A stretch of DNA of 64,000 bases from Tumebacillus_A lipolyticus (GCF_042682745.1 NZ_JBHUIO010000002.1:496001-560000), one strand, 5' to 3'; positions 43,374-52,317 are shown, counted from the first letter of the stretch. Notes: generated by a model from the sequence alone, not told the origin. Numbers and translations: made by a program.

Positions 43374-45821
43374 TCAGTTTTGAGGAGTCGTTCCACCAGA
43401 ACCGCCCGTTCCGCCGCTTCCCCCATCGCCCGGTTGAGTTGGCTGATTGCCATCATCAGGTGGCTTCGGTTGATCTGGCTTCCCCGGGTCAGGCTTCTGG
43501 TCTGGTTTTCCCGGCTCGTTCGGCTCCTTACCCGGTGGCTTCTCCTTCCCATCGTCGTTCGGCTTTTGCGGATCGGTCGGACGTTTTGGTTCATTCGGTT
43601 GGTCCGGGTCCTTGCCTGGAACCGACAGTTGGGCAAAGTTCGAATCGGACAGCTTCTCGCTACCCTTCATCACGACGACCGAGTAAAGGTATGTCTTGCC
43701 CGGCTTGATCGTCGCATCGGTATAGCCCGGCTTGTTCAGCTCTCCGATGCCGCCAGAGTTGGCTACCGTCCCGTTTTGGTTTTTCTCCGCGCGGAACAGG
43801 AAGTACTTCACTCCCTCGACAGCGACCGGCGACCAGGAGAGCACCGCTTTGTTGCCCTCCAGTTTGACCGACAGATCGCTTACGATCGCCTTTTCCTTCT
43901 CTTGCTCTTCTTTGTTCTTCCCATCGTCCTTGTTCTGCACGTTCGTGTCGAAGCGCAGAGCGGGTCGTCCTTGCAGCCCTTGGGACATCACTTTCGAGAA
44001 CAGGGCGGCCGGAATTTCCGAGCCTTGACTGCCCAGATAATGCTGTTCATCCGATTGGTCAAATCCCATCCAGCTCACCATCACGTAGCCTGGCGTGTAG
44101 CCGGCAAACCATGCATCGCGGTTGCCGCCCGTGTTGCCCATCTCGGTCGTACCCGTCTTGCCGGCCACGTCGCGCCCTGAGATGCGAGCGCTGGTACCCG
44201 TTCCTTGTTCCACCGACGCTTTCAGCAGCTTGGTGATCGTTTTTGCCGTATCGCCTTTGATCGCTTGGTGCGTTTTCACGTCGATCGAAGCGAGCTTGTT
44301 GCCATCTGCGCTTTGGATCTCGCGAATCGCAAACGGCTCGGTGCGCACGCCGTTGTTCGCAAACGCTGTGTAAGCGCCTGCCATATCGAGCGGCGTCACA
44401 TCGACGTCGCCGAGCGCCACGCCAAGTCGCTGACCGTCCTCTTTTTTGAGCGGAATGCCAAAGTTTTGCGTCGCATACTTGTAGCCGACATCGACGCCCA
44501 TGTCGTAGAGCACGGAGACGGTCGGGATGTTCAGCGACCAGATCATCGCTTCGCTCAGCGTCACCTTATCTTTCGGCCACAGTTTCCAGTTGTTCGGCTT
44601 GTAGCCGCCGGGGAACTCGGTGCCCGCCTTGTTGTTCAAGATGGAGGCCGGGGTGTAAGCTCCCGTGTCGATCGCCGGCCCGAACGCGATGATCGGCTTG
44701 AAGGACGAACCAGGTCTTACTTTCGCCATCGACACCCGGTTGAGCACCGCTTGCGGAGTGTGCTCAAGCTCCGGCTTGTCGCGACCGCCCACCAGCGCCA
44801 GCACGCCACCCGTCTCCGGATCGACGATGACAGACGCCGCCTGCGCCCACGTGCCGTCCGCCGCATTTCGCGGGAAGTTGTTCGGATCTGCATACGCTTT
44901 TTGAAGCGTGTCTTGCAATTTCGGGTCCAAGTTGGTATACACCTTGACCCCTCCGCGCAAGATCTGCTCCGCTTCGATGCCCAGCTTGTTCGACGCTTCC
45001 TCCAACACGTAGTCGAGGTAGTACGGGTACTTGACCTCTTGGTCCATCCCCTTGATGTCGTTGCCCGGCTTTTCCGAGAGGTGCAGCGGCTCTGTCTTCG
45101 CCTGATTGTACTGCTCCTCGGTGATGTACTCATACTTGAGCATCTGATCGAGCACGATGTTGCGGCGCTCGATCGAAAGCTCCGGATTGGAGCGAGGGTT
45201 GTACGCGCTCGGCGCGTTCGGCAGACCTGCCAACAGGGCGCTCTCCGCCAATGTCAGATCCTGCATGCGATCCCCTTTGTCAAAGTAAACCTCTGCCGCA
45301 TATTTGATGCCGGTCACGTTGCCCGCGAACGTGATGCGGTTAAAATACATCTCCAAAATATCGTCTTTCGAATAGTTTCGCTCGATCTGTGCCGCGAGCG
45401 AAATCTCCTTGACCTTCCGCGTAAACGTCTTCTCGTGCGAAAGGTAGACGTTCTTCGCAAGCTGCTGGGTGATCGTCGAACCACCTTCCGCTTTGGAGCC
45501 GGTGATAATATCGCGGTAGACCGCACGACCGACCGCACGGAAATCGATGCCGTTGTGCGTCTTAAAGCGATTGTCCTCAACCGCGACCAATGCGTCCTGC
45601 AACGGCTGCGGGATTTCGCTCAGCTTGGCCGGCTCGCCAGCAAACGACTGAAAGGACATGATCTCATTGCCGTCTTTGTCATAGATATACGAGGTCTTGT
45701 ACTCGATCTCAAGCTTCGATTTATCAAATGTCGGGAGCGCAATGCTGCATCCGATCAAGATCACAGCGATGCCTGTCACCAAAAAGGCGATCAAGATGCT
45801 CCTCAAGATTTTCTTCCCCAC
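43374..45821 (-). CDS. Class A penicillin-binding protein (PBP1A type)
   Basis: An 815-residue bifunctional murein synthase. One N-terminal membrane helix (about 7-28) is followed by the GT51 glycosyltransferase domain (VEDNRFKTHNGIDFRAVGRA; GGSTITQQLAKNVYLSHE) and the transpeptidase domain with RPGSSFKPI (SxxK), WSLNIPTV (SxN) and GKTGTTEMG (KTG). A fibronectin-III-like domain (about 640-730) and a 75-residue tail of proline, lysine, aspartate and glycine follow, typical of wall-spanning extensions. The start at 45821 begins MGKKILRSILIAFLV. It acts outside the membrane in elongation or spore wall synthesis. Confidence 0.93.
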   Translation of the reverse strand: MGKKILRSILIAFLVTGIAVILIGCSIALPTFDKSKLEIEYKTSYIYDKDGNEIMSFQSFAGEPAKLSEIPQPLQDALVAVEDNRFKTHNGIDFRAVGRAVYRDIITGSKAEGGSTITQQLAKNVYLSHEKTFTRKVKEISLAAQIERNYSKDDILEMYFNRITFAGNVTGIKYAAEVYFDKGDRMQDLTLAESALLAGLPNAPSAYNPRSNPELSIERRNIVLDQMLKYEYITEEQYNQAKTEPLHLSEKPGNDIKGMDQEVKYPYYLDYVLEEASNKLGIEAEQILRGGVKVYTNLDPKLQDTLQKAYADPNNFPRNAADGTWAQAASVIVDPETGGVLALVGGRDKPELEHTPQAVLNRVSMAKVRPGSSFKPIIAFGPAIDTGAYTPASILNNKAGTEFPGGYKPNNWKLWPKDKVTLSEAMIWSLNIPTVSVLYDMGVDVGYKYATQNFGIPLKKEDGQRLGVALGDVDVTPLDMAGAYTAFANNGVRTEPFAIREIQSADGNKLASIDVKTHQAIKGDTAKTITKLLKASVEQGTGTSARISGRDVAGKTGTTEMGNTGGNRDAWFAGYTPGYVMVSWMGFDQSDEQHYLGSQGSEIPAALFSKVMSQGLQGRPALRFDTNVQNKDDGKNKEEQEKEKAIVSDLSVKLEGNKAVLSWSPVAVEGVKYFLFRAEKNQNGTVANSGGIGELNKPGYTDATIKPGKTYLYSVVVMKGSEKLSDSNFAQLSVPGKDPDQPNEPKRPTDPQKPNDDGKEKPPGKEPNEPGKPDQKPDPGKPDQPKPPDDGNQPTQPGDGGSGGTGGSGGTTPQN

Positions 45822-45959
45822 TACCTATCACCTCTTTTGCACATTCTACTGCACGACACCTTTCTCTACAACACAGTTTCTCGTCCAAGAATCGCAATTT
45901 CTGGTACTTCTGCTTACTCCTATTCGCAGAGATGGCTTTTTTTCTGTCCAAATAAAAAG

Positions 45960-45995
45960 ACCTTCCCTATATAAGACGATTCACGCAGGGAAGGG
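45960..45995 (-). terminator. Terminator of the EamA-like gene
   Basis: ACCTTCCCT pairs with AGGGAAGGG (G-T allowed) and on the minus strand is followed by CTTTTTATTT. Confidence 0.65.
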
Positions 45996-46044
45996 GTTTC
46001 ACTTGTCGATGTAGATGTAATTTTCAGATTCAAAACGGTCTTGA

Positions 46045-46497
46045 TCAGGCGCTCAGGATATATCCGCCGACCATGATCAGGCTCCCCCCGATCATGATCC
46101 GGCTGAGGCTGACACCGTTGGCCAGCTCATTGAAGAAGATCAACCCGAGCACCACCGCCACCAGCGTGTTCGCATTGACGAGCGGAATCAGCTGGGATAC
46201 GTTGGTCCCCGGGTCGCGAAACGCTCCGGTCACAGCGAGCGTGCCGATCAGCCAGACCGCGCCAGCCAGAGCTCCGATCAGCAGGTTGGACATCACCTGG
46301 GGCGATCCGAGCACCACCGTTCCACCGCGCAACCAGGCAAACAGGACCGCCGTGACCGCAACGCCGAGCGCCAACCCGAGCGCGATCAACTCAAGCGGCG
46401 CCTTGCTGTATTTGTCGGAGCTCAAATATTTTAACGGGATGCTGTACACCCCGTATGCGAATGCGGCGACGATGCCGGCAATCACCCACGACTTCAA
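46045..46497 (-). CDS. EamA-like half-size transporter membrane protein
   Basis: A 150-residue protein with five hydrophobic helices, the last (SRIMIGGSLIMVGGYILSA) typical of EamA/DMT repeats; IPLVNANTLVAVVLGLIFFNE is also typical. Full EamA transporters have two such repeats, so this would act as a dimer or be a half-size member. Substrate unknown. It starts with ATG 46497; the YkoP-like gene lies just upstream in the same direction, with a 31-base gap. Confidence 0.72.
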   Translation of the reverse strand: MKSWVIAGIVAAFAYGVYSIPLKYLSSDKYSKAPLELIALGLALGVAVTAVLFAWLRGGTVVLGSPQVMSNLLIGALAGAVWLIGTLAVTGAFRDPGTNVSQLIPLVNANTLVAVVLGLIFFNELANGVSLSRIMIGGSLIMVGGYILSA

Positions 46498-46528
46498 TCA
46501 CACCACCTCAGCGATCTGAGAGATTGGC

Positions 46529-47125
46529 CTATCTCCTGTCTATATCTATGACGACTGAGGGTTGGACTTTCCCATACCTTCGAACCAATTCTTCGACTGA
46601 GATCATCACCCGCTTGAGCGCGAACGCTTTTTCCCGCTTTCGAGAGAGCCGTCTGCCCTCCGGATGACAGATCAAGAGCATCAGTCGCATGTACCACGCT
46701 TTAAAACGAAACCAGCCTGTGTCGGGGACGCTCTGAACGGTAAACCCGAGCGGCTCGACCCCGCGATTGAGCAGCGTGACTCCGATCAGCGCTTTGATCC
46801 GTTCGCCGCGAGGATGTCTGCGCAGAAACTCCACCAGTTCGGGCAGTGAGCGCTGCGTTTCGCGCAGCACGATCACCCCTCTTCTGTTATCAGACTTCAC
46901 CCCGTGCAACATCTGCTGCAAGCGCAGATTATAAATGTGTAAAAAGCCAACCCAATCGCCTTCATGTATCTCCTGACCATCTGGCAGTCGGATCACCGGG
47001 CCAGCATAGTGCCGAACGCGAATGCGAAAAATATTCTTGCCTCGACGGTCTTCGAAGTCGAATCTGCGCAGCAACCGGTACAGTACATCGCCCCATCCCC
47101 ACAGGAGCAACTCGATTCGGTTCAT
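46529..47125 (-). CDS. YkoP-like protein, unknown function
   Basis: A 198-residue, strongly basic protein similar in pattern to YkoP of Bacillus: NIFRIRVRHYAGPVIRLPDGQEIHEGDWVGFLHIYNLRLQ, then LRRHPRGERIKALIGVTLLNRGVEPLGFTV. A short hydrophobic stretch (YMRLMLLICHP) may touch the membrane. In several Bacillales such genes neighbour polysaccharide deacetylase or glycosyltransferase genes, but here the neighbour is the EamA-like gene. Function unknown. Confidence 0.7.
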   Translation of the reverse strand: MNRIELLLWGWGDVLYRLLRRFDFEDRRGKNIFRIRVRHYAGPVIRLPDGQEIHEGDWVGFLHIYNLRLQQMLHGVKSDNRRGVIVLRETQRSLPELVEFLRRHPRGERIKALIGVTLLNRGVEPLGFTVQSVPDTGWFRFKAWYMRLMLLICHPEGRRLSRKREKAFALKRVMISVEELVRRYGKVQPSVVIDIDRR

Positions 47126-47226
47126 CTTTGCATCCCCTCACAGAGCTTCTAAAGTGTGCCTCCCTAGTATGAGCGTCCCATTTCATGTGTATGCTGAAGG
47201 AGTAGTTCCCTTGTAAAAACAAAAAT

Positions 47227-47250
47227 CCTCCGGGGAATCAATCCCGGAGG
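47227..47250 (-). terminator. Terminator of the cold-shock gene
   Basis: Stem CCTCCGGG / CCCGGAGG followed by ATTTTTGTTTTT on the minus strand. Confidence 0.88.
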
Positions 47251-47267
47251 CTTTGTTCGCAGTGTGA

Positions 47268-47465
47268 TTACAGCTTGATTACGTTTGCTGCTTGCGGACC
47301 GCGAGCGCCATCGACGATGTCGAAAGATACAGATTGACCTTCTTCGAGGGTCTTGAAACCATCAGTTTGGATAGCGGAGAAGTGTACGAATACATCGCCG
47401 CCGTCCTCGCGCTCGATGAAGCCGTAACCTTTTTCAGCGTTAAACCATTTCACTTTTCCTTGCAT
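47268..47465 (-). CDS. Cold-shock protein (CspB/CspD type)
   Basis: A 65-residue single OB-fold RNA/single-strand DNA-binding protein with RNP1 KGYGFIE and RNP2 VFVHFSAI, ending QAANVIKL. It melts RNA structure and helps translation after cold shift. ATG has AGGAGG about 7 bases upstream and a consensus promoter with a 62-base leader, long for so small a gene, as in other csp genes. Confidence 0.97.
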   Translation of the reverse strand: MQGKVKWFNAEKGYGFIEREDGGDVFVHFSAIQTDGFKTLEEGQSVSFDIVDGARGPQAANVIKL

Positions 47466-47533
47466 GGGAATCCTCCTAACGGTACATTAAAGATAAAGGT
47501 AAAACTTGTTGTCCTATCTTACCTTTGTGTAAT

Positions 47534-47562
47534 ATTTTACCTCGTATGAAATTCGAAGTCAA
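47534..47562 (-). promoter_or_regulatory. Promoter of the cold-shock gene
   Basis: TTGACT (47562-47557), 17-base spacer, TAAAAT (47539-47534) on the minus strand. Confidence 0.75.
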
Positions 47563-47614
47563 TCTTCCTTCGCGAGATAAAAAATATTTATGATGCAAAC
47601 AGGAGCGAAATTCC

Positions 47615-47995
47615 ATGAAGAAAAAACGCACAGCCCTCACAAAGATCTATCTGGTCAACGTGGAGGACCCAGACGATTATTATTTCAAGCCGGAAGCAGT
47701 TCTCTTTCTCGATGAAAATGGATATTTCACGCTGTACACCACAGACTCGCGACACAATTTCCTGCGCGCGGCCGTGCAAAAATATCCATATCAAGAGCTT
47801 GAGGATGGCGTCCATCACCGCAATCATCATCTGCAACTACACGATATCACCCTGCAGTTGGGCGAAGAGTACGATCTTCTGGTCGACGAGATGTTTGCCA
47901 TGCTGCACACGATCTACAACTGGTCGCCTCGTCAGCACTTCTATCTGGAGAAACATCTGTCTGTCAGCAGCTTACAAAACGGGTTTATCCCGTAA
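47615..47995 (+). CDS. Hypothetical cytoplasmic protein
   Basis: A 126-residue soluble, acidic and histidine-rich protein (YQELEDGVHHRNHHLQLHDITLQ). It starts MKKKRTALTKIYLVNVEDPDD with GGAG about 10 bases before ATG. No signal peptide or membrane helix. Family not recognised. A weak hairpin (48013-48034) follows, between it and the convergent SDR gene. Confidence 0.65.
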   Translation: MKKKRTALTKIYLVNVEDPDDYYFKPEAVLFLDENGYFTLYTTDSRHNFLRAAVQKYPYQELEDGVHHRNHHLQLHDITLQLGEEYDLLVDEMFAMLHTIYNWSPRQHFYLEKHLSVSSLQNGFIP

Positions 47996-48026
47996 GCATG
48001 AGCTCTCCGCGCAAGCGAGAGCCTCT

Positions 48027-48803
48027 TTATTTTACGCGGGTCATCGCAAAGTCGTAGAGGCGTGGAAACAGGTGGCGCAGCTTGACCGGTATCGCCGCCA
48101 ACTTCGGCAACAGGTAGAGCGGCTTTTTCTGTACGGCCGCCTTGATCACCGTCTCCGCCACCTCTTCCGTCTTCAAAAAGCCCACCAGCTTCGGTACGCT
48201 GTGTCGGTCCGCTCGGTCAAAAAATGGGGTTTCGACCGGCCCTGGATTGATCGTCGACAAGGTGATGCCCGACCCTTTCAACTCATAGCGCAGCGCATCG
48301 GAAAACCCCATCACCGCGTGCTTGGTCGCAGCGTACACCCCATGTTTCTTGCCCGCCATGAACGAGGCGATCGAAGCGATGTTGATGATGTGCCCGCTGT
48401 TGCGCTCTCGCATCGATGGCAGAACCGCGCGCGTCATGCGGACGAGACCGAAGTAGTTGACATCCATCATGCCTTCGACCTCTTCCATCGCGATCTCCTC
48501 GGTGGAGACAAACAGCCCATAGCCGGAGTTGTTCAACAGGATATCGATGCGCGAGAAGCGCTTGAGCACATCCTGCACGACGCTCGTCACGTTATCCCCA
48601 TCGGTCACATCGAGCGAATAATAGGGCGCTTCGATGTTGTAGCGCTGCTTGATCTCAGCAGACAACTCTTGAAGCTTTTCGATCGAGCGAGCAGCCAAGA
48701 CGGGAATCGCTCCGTGCTTGGCAAATTTGAGCGCCGCTTCTCGTCCGATTCCAGAAGAGGCGCCGGTGATCAGCACAATCTGATTTTGCAACAACAGCAT
48801 CAC
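48027..48803 (-). CDS. Short-chain dehydrogenase/reductase (YqjQ-like)
   Basis: A 258-residue classical SDR. It shows the NADP-type TGASSGIGREAALKFAKHG, NNSGYG and the catalytic Ser-Tyr-Lys around IASIASFMAGKKHGVYAATKHA. The LRHLFPRLYDFAMTRV tail may associate with the membrane. Substrate unknown. Its start overlaps the rhodanese stop by 4 bases, so the two genes are coupled. Confidence 0.87.
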   Translation of the reverse strand: MMLLLQNQIVLITGASSGIGREAALKFAKHGAIPVLAARSIEKLQELSAEIKQRYNIEAPYYSLDVTDGDNVTSVVQDVLKRFSRIDILLNNSGYGLFVSTEEIAMEEVEGMMDVNYFGLVRMTRAVLPSMRERNSGHIINIASIASFMAGKKHGVYAATKHAVMGFSDALRYELKGSGITLSTINPGPVETPFFDRADRHSVPKLVGFLKTEEVAETVIKAAVQKKPLYLLPKLAAIPVKLRHLFPRLYDFAMTRVK

Positions 48804-49141
48804 TGATCCATGCCCTGTTTCGTCGGGCCGCTCCAGGAGAGCATTCCGCCGTAGAAGTTGATCACATCTTCATAGCCGTTCATCTTCATGTAGCGGGCGA
48901 CCTGCTGACTGCGGTTGCCGCTGCGACAGACGAGCACATAGCTCTCCTCCTTGCCCAGCTCAGCCAACATGCTCGGAATCGTGTTCATCGGAACGAGCGG
49001 CACGCCCGGGATGTGGCCTGCCGTGTATTCATGCGGTTCGCGAACATCGATCAACTTGATCTTCCCCGCTTCGAACTGCGCGATCAGCGCTTGTAACTCA
49101 GCAGCATCCACTTGGCGGATGCCATCGATCTCCTTTGCCAT
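48800..49141 (-). CDS. Single-domain rhodanese-like sulfurtransferase
   Basis: A 113-residue rhodanese. LIDVREPHEYTAGHIPGV is the entry motif and VCRSGNRSQQ holds the active cysteine in a six-residue loop. It moves sulfane sulfur between acceptors. It lies 18 bases downstream of cysK in the same direction and overlaps the SDR gene, so cysK-rhodanese-SDR looks like one operon with a sulfur theme. Confidence 0.92.
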   Translation of the reverse strand: MAKEIDGIRQVDAAELQALIAQFEAGKIKLIDVREPHEYTAGHIPGVPLVPMNTIPSMLAELGKEESYVLVCRSGNRSQQVARYMKMNGYEDVINFYGGMLSWSGPTKQGMDQ

Positions 49142-49159
49142 CTGCTTTCATCCTCCTTA

Positions 49160-50080
49160 TTACTCTCCAAAAAGATCGCTCGACAAATAGCGCTCCCCCG
49201 TGTCAGGTGCGATGCAGAGCACTCGCTTGCCAGCGCCGAGCCGCTTCGCAACCTGTAGGGCGGTATGAACAGCCGCTCCTGCAGACGTTCCGACGAGGAT
49301 TCCCTCGCTGCGGGCAAGACTGCGAGTCGTCTCCTGCGCATCGCGGTCGCTGATCCGAAAGATCTGATCATATACTTCCCGATTCAAGATCTTCGGCACA
49401 AATCCAGGGCTCGTCCCCACGATCTTATGCGGCCCTGGCGGCTCACCCGAGAGGACTGCAGAAGTCTCCGGTTCCACCACGTAGACCTTGAGGCCCGGGA
49501 TCAGCTCTTTGAGCGTTTCGCCAGTCCCGGTGATCGTCCCTCCCGTCCCAGCTGTCGCCACAAACGCGTCGAGACGTCCACCCATCTGCTTAAAGATCTC
49601 CTGCGCGGTCGTTTTGCGATGCACGTCCGGGTTGGCCAAATTCTCAAACTGCATCGGGATGAAGCTGTCTGCGATCTGCGAAGCCAGCTCCTCCGCCCGC
49701 TCCACAGCACCGTTCATCCGCTTCGCTCCCGGCGTCAACACCACCTCCGCCCCATAGGCCCGCAGGATGGAGATGCGCTCCTCAGTCGCAGTGTCGGGCA
49801 TCACCAAGATCGCGCGATACCCTTTTGCTGCCGCGACCATCGCAAGCCCGATCCCCGTGTTGCCACTGGTCGGCTCGATGATCGTCGAGCCGGGCTTCAG
49901 CAGACCCTGTCGCTCCGCTTCTGCGATCATATTGTACGCCGCGCGATCTTTCACACTGCGGCTCGGGTTGAACATCTCCAGCTTCACGTAGACGTCCGCC
50001 ATGTCGGCACCTGCGATGCGCGACAGTTTGACCACCGGCGTCTCACCGATCAACTCGGCGATATTATGTACGATTTTCAT
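49160..50080 (-). CDS. cysK: Cysteine synthase A (O-acetylserine sulfhydrylase)
   Basis: A 306-residue PLP enzyme making cysteine from O-acetylserine and sulfide. PSRSVKDRAAYNMI holds the PLP lysine, EPTSGNTGIGLAMVAAAKGY binds substrate carboxylate and GTGGTITG the phosphate. ATG 50080 follows AAGGAG by 9 bases; a TTG three codons upstream is the other possibility. A weak promoter (TTGACA near 50163 on the minus strand, poor -10) precedes it; no T-box was seen. Confidence 0.93.
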   Translation of the reverse strand: MKIVHNIAELIGETPVVKLSRIAGADMADVYVKLEMFNPSRSVKDRAAYNMIAEAERQGLLKPGSTIIEPTSGNTGIGLAMVAAAKGYRAILVMPDTATEERISILRAYGAEVVLTPGAKRMNGAVERAEELASQIADSFIPMQFENLANPDVHRKTTAQEIFKQMGGRLDAFVATAGTGGTITGTGETLKELIPGLKVYVVEPETSAVLSGEPPGPHKIVGTSPGFVPKILNREVYDQIFRISDRDAQETTRSLARSEGILVGTSAGAAVHTALQVAKRLGAGKRVLCIAPDTGERYLSSDLFGE

Positions 50081-50185
50081 CGGCCTCAACTCCTTCGTTC
50101 GGCCCCCGATTCCTGATGCTCAATGCGGGTTGTTCACTAATCGTGGCATGTTTTCTCCCACCTGTCAATCGAGCAGGCTGATCGA

Positions 50186-50902
50186 TCAGATGACGCGCTT
50201 CGCACCGATGAATCGCGAATGATAATATTGTTCCTCAAGCGTCGAAGTGATCACGCCCGTCTTGTCGTTGAGCGCATGAACGAACTTGCCCTCGCCAACA
50301 TAGATGCCAAGGTGCGAGGGGCCAGGAGCATAGGTGCTGAAAAAGACGAGGTCGCCCGGCTGCAGCTCTTGCTTCGGAACCGATTCGCCGACGGCGAACT
50401 GATCGTAGGAGTTGCGCGGCACCTCCACTCCGTTCACTCGGTAGACGTACTGCGTAAACCCGGAACAGTCAAACCCCTGCGGTGTCGTACCGCCCCATAC
50501 ATACGGAGTTCCGATGAACCGCTCGGCCTCGCGAGCGACGCGAAGCCTGCTCTGCTCCTGCACCTGCTTGGCAGCTTGGGCGAGGTGAATCGAGCGCGAG
50601 GTGAGCAGGTTGCGCGGGATCGACAGCTCTTCGGCACGACGGCCGAGCCGCTTCTGTTCGAGCAGCTTCTGATCTTCCGCTCGCAGCTCTTGCAGGCTGA
50701 TCCCCGTTCCGATCTCGAACATCGAGGATGCTCGCAGACTCTCTGTGCGAAGGTCGAAACCACGCCCTGAGAGATCGAGCTGAACGAGCGGTCGCCCCTC
50801 CGCGAGCGCAGTGACGCTGGTCTGCGAACTGGGAAGGACGAGCACCCAAGTGAGGATCATGATCAACCAAGCGGTCACCCATTGCTGTCTCCTGTTCATC
50901 AT
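50186..50902 (-). CDS. Exported NlpC/P60 endopeptidase
   Basis: A 238-residue secreted cell-wall peptidase. The signal segment is about 1-35 (WVTAWLIMILTWVLVLPSSQTSVTALA). The NlpC/P60 domain occupies the second half, with FDCSGFTQYVY (catalytic cysteine), SHLGIYVGEGKFVHA (histidine) and a polar third residue after it. It cuts gamma-D-glutamyl-diaminopimelate links. The middle has a charged helical linker and no LysM or SH3 domain. Two adjacent ATGs follow AAAGGAG; the first is at 50902. Confidence 0.9.
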   Translation of the reverse strand: MMNRRQQWVTAWLIMILTWVLVLPSSQTSVTALAEGRPLVQLDLSGRGFDLRTESLRASSMFEIGTGISLQELRAEDQKLLEQKRLGRRAEELSIPRNLLTSRSIHLAQAAKQVQEQSRLRVAREAERFIGTPYVWGGTTPQGFDCSGFTQYVYRVNGVEVPRNSYDQFAVGESVPKQELQPGDLVFFSTYAPGPSHLGIYVGEGKFVHALNDKTGVITSTLEEQYYHSRFIGAKRVI

Positions 50903-51055
50903 TCGACTCCTTTCGCACGCAAGCTCTGATTCTCTTCCCAAAAGAAAAACCACCCTAGGAAAGAGTGATCTTCTTTGTACATCCTATGTAGGCTTTTCCA
51001 CCGTTTAGAAACATCATTCACCAAAAGCGCAGGCGATTGCCACCCGGCTCCTGAT

Positions 51056-51412
51056 CTAGTACCCCACTTCGATCGCCGCGTTGACGACGATCACCTCGTC
51101 ATTGACATCTCCCTTGTCCGGCAAGACGACACCGCTTGAGCAGATCAGACCGCCAGGAACTACTTCGAACGAAACCTGACCGTAGGGAAATGTCGTTTTC
51201 ACTTTTTCAAGGTCCACCTGCTCTGCCGGAACGGGCACGCCGAGTTTGACTCGCACGATCATCTTGTTGATGTCTCCATCGGGCAGGATTGAGCGAATGC
51301 CAGGCATCGAATTGGTTCCGATCGCATTTTTGCATGCGCGAATCGCAGCGACCGTCGCATCCTGTCCATGCAGATCAACACCCATTCCGATCTCAATAAA
51401 AACCACGTTCAT
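51056..51412 (-). CDS. Lin0512-family protein
   Basis: A 118-residue protein starting MNVVFIEIGMGVDLHGQDATVAAIRACKNAI, followed by MIVRVKLGVPVPAEQVD and ICSSGVVLPDKGD. This matches the small Lin0512 family seen in Firmicutes and others, of unknown function. A GAGAGGGG site lies upstream. It is divergent from the methyltransferase-like gene and may share the LexA-box region with it. Confidence 0.8.
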   Translation of the reverse strand: MNVVFIEIGMGVDLHGQDATVAAIRACKNAIGTNSMPGIRSILPDGDINKMIVRVKLGVPVPAEQVDLEKVKTTFPYGQVSFEVVPGGLICSSGVVLPDKGDVNDEVIVVNAAIEVGY

Positions 51413-51479
51413 AACAATTCCCCTCTCTTGGTGTTCTTATCCATTTGATCATAATGAAAAAATCAACTTCGCACAAAAG

Positions 51480-51493
51480 AGAACATATGTTCT
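51480..51493. promoter_or_regulatory. LexA/DinR (SOS) box
   Basis: AGAACATATGTTCT is a 14-base perfect palindrome and fits the Gram-positive SOS core GAAC-N4-GTTC, including the RNRY centre. It touches the -35 element of the methyltransferase-like gene and lies between it and the divergent Lin0512 gene. Confidence 0.7.
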
Positions 51494-51521
51494 TGCCAAA
51501 TCGTTCCTCCCATAGTACAAT
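51493..51521 (+). promoter_or_regulatory. Promoter of the methyltransferase-like gene
   Basis: TTGCCA (51493-51498), 17-base spacer, TACAAT (51516-51521). It directly follows the LexA box, so LexA binding would block it. Confidence 0.7.
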
Positions 51522-51555
51522 CTAGTTACAGAGACTTTGAAAGGAGTGAAGGTTC

Positions 51556-52314
51556 ATGGCAAATCCCGCATGGTTGAACCAACCCCCCATTCGTTCACAT
51601 GCTCAAGTTCTTAGTGCGCAGCTCGATCTGCTCGATGTAGATTGGAAAGCTCCTCATCTTGAGCGGGAGGTAGCCGGAGCCTTTGCTCTCTCCTTTTCCC
51701 CCAATCTTGTCCGCCATCTGATCAATTCCTTCTCGCGACCTGGCGATCTGGTGCTCGACTGCTTTCTCGGTTCGGGATGCGCCGTGCAGCAATCGCTGAT
51801 GATGGGACGTGAGGCGTTGGGCATCGATTGCAATCAAGACATGCTCGACAAAGCATTGCGGCGCATCGACGTCTTCGCAGAGGGCAACACCCCCACGCTG
51901 CTCTGCGGAGACGCCCGCAAGCTCAGCAGCTATCTCGCCGAAGAGTCGATCGACCTCGTGATCACACAGCCCCCCTATGGAAGCACCTACCGCTTTTCCA
52001 CCCAGAATCCTGATGATCTTTCCCTGCTCTCCTCCCGCGACTTTCTGACGGCGATCGAACAGGTGGCAGCCGAGCTGTTCACCGTGATGAAGCCAAACGG
52101 TATCTGCGCCCTGTTGATCGGTGATGTCAAGGCGCAAGGTCGCATGATGCCCCTCGGTTTTCAGTTCATCCACCGCTTTCTCTCTCGCGGCTTCTCCGTT
52201 CTTGACACCTATGATTCCCGCACCCCTCTACACAAGTTGCCCGTCCCGCTCCACAATCATGAATATCTGTTCGTCTTTCAGAAAAAGCAAAAAGCGCCGA
52301 AGCACCCCCGCTAA
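51556..52314 (+). CDS. Putative SOS-controlled DNA/RNA N-methyltransferase-like protein
   Basis: A 252-residue protein with a DNA-methylase-like SAM-binding motif (LDCFLGSGCAVQQSLMMGREALGIDCN, residues 67-93) and a motif IV TQPPYG (137-142). Canonical amino-methyltransferases have DPPY, NPPY or SPPY; glutamine here is unusual. The order of motifs I then IV and the final HEYLFVFQK match the N4/N6-methylase fold. No restriction endonuclease is adjacent and no target-recognition domain is apparent, so it is an orphan; DNA, tRNA and rRNA remain possible targets. ATG 51556 follows AAAGGAG. Its promoter overlaps a LexA box. Confidence 0.75.
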   Translation: MANPAWLNQPPIRSHAQVLSAQLDLLDVDWKAPHLEREVAGAFALSFSPNLVRHLINSFSRPGDLVLDCFLGSGCAVQQSLMMGREALGIDCNQDMLDKALRRIDVFAEGNTPTLLCGDARKLSSYLAEESIDLVITQPPYGSTYRFSTQNPDDLSLLSSRDFLTAIEQVAAELFTVMKPNGICALLIGDVKAQGRMMPLGFQFIHRFLSRGFSVLDTYDSRTPLHKLPVPLHNHEYLFVFQKKQKAPKHPR

Positions 52315-52317
52315 GGC

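Noticed and set aside
44205..45974. 589-codon plus-strand open frame opposite the PBP1A gene
   Set aside because: It is an antisense shadow: no ribosome-binding site, composition rich in arginine and valine, and the minus strand carries all PBP1A motifs.
47712..48806. 364-codon plus-strand frame opposite the SDR gene
   Set aside because: It starts inside another gene in a different frame and covers the SDR antisense; SDR motifs lie on the minus strand.
50090..50185. T-box riboswitch ahead of cysK
   Set aside because: The spacer is under 110 bases and no T-box core sequence was found.
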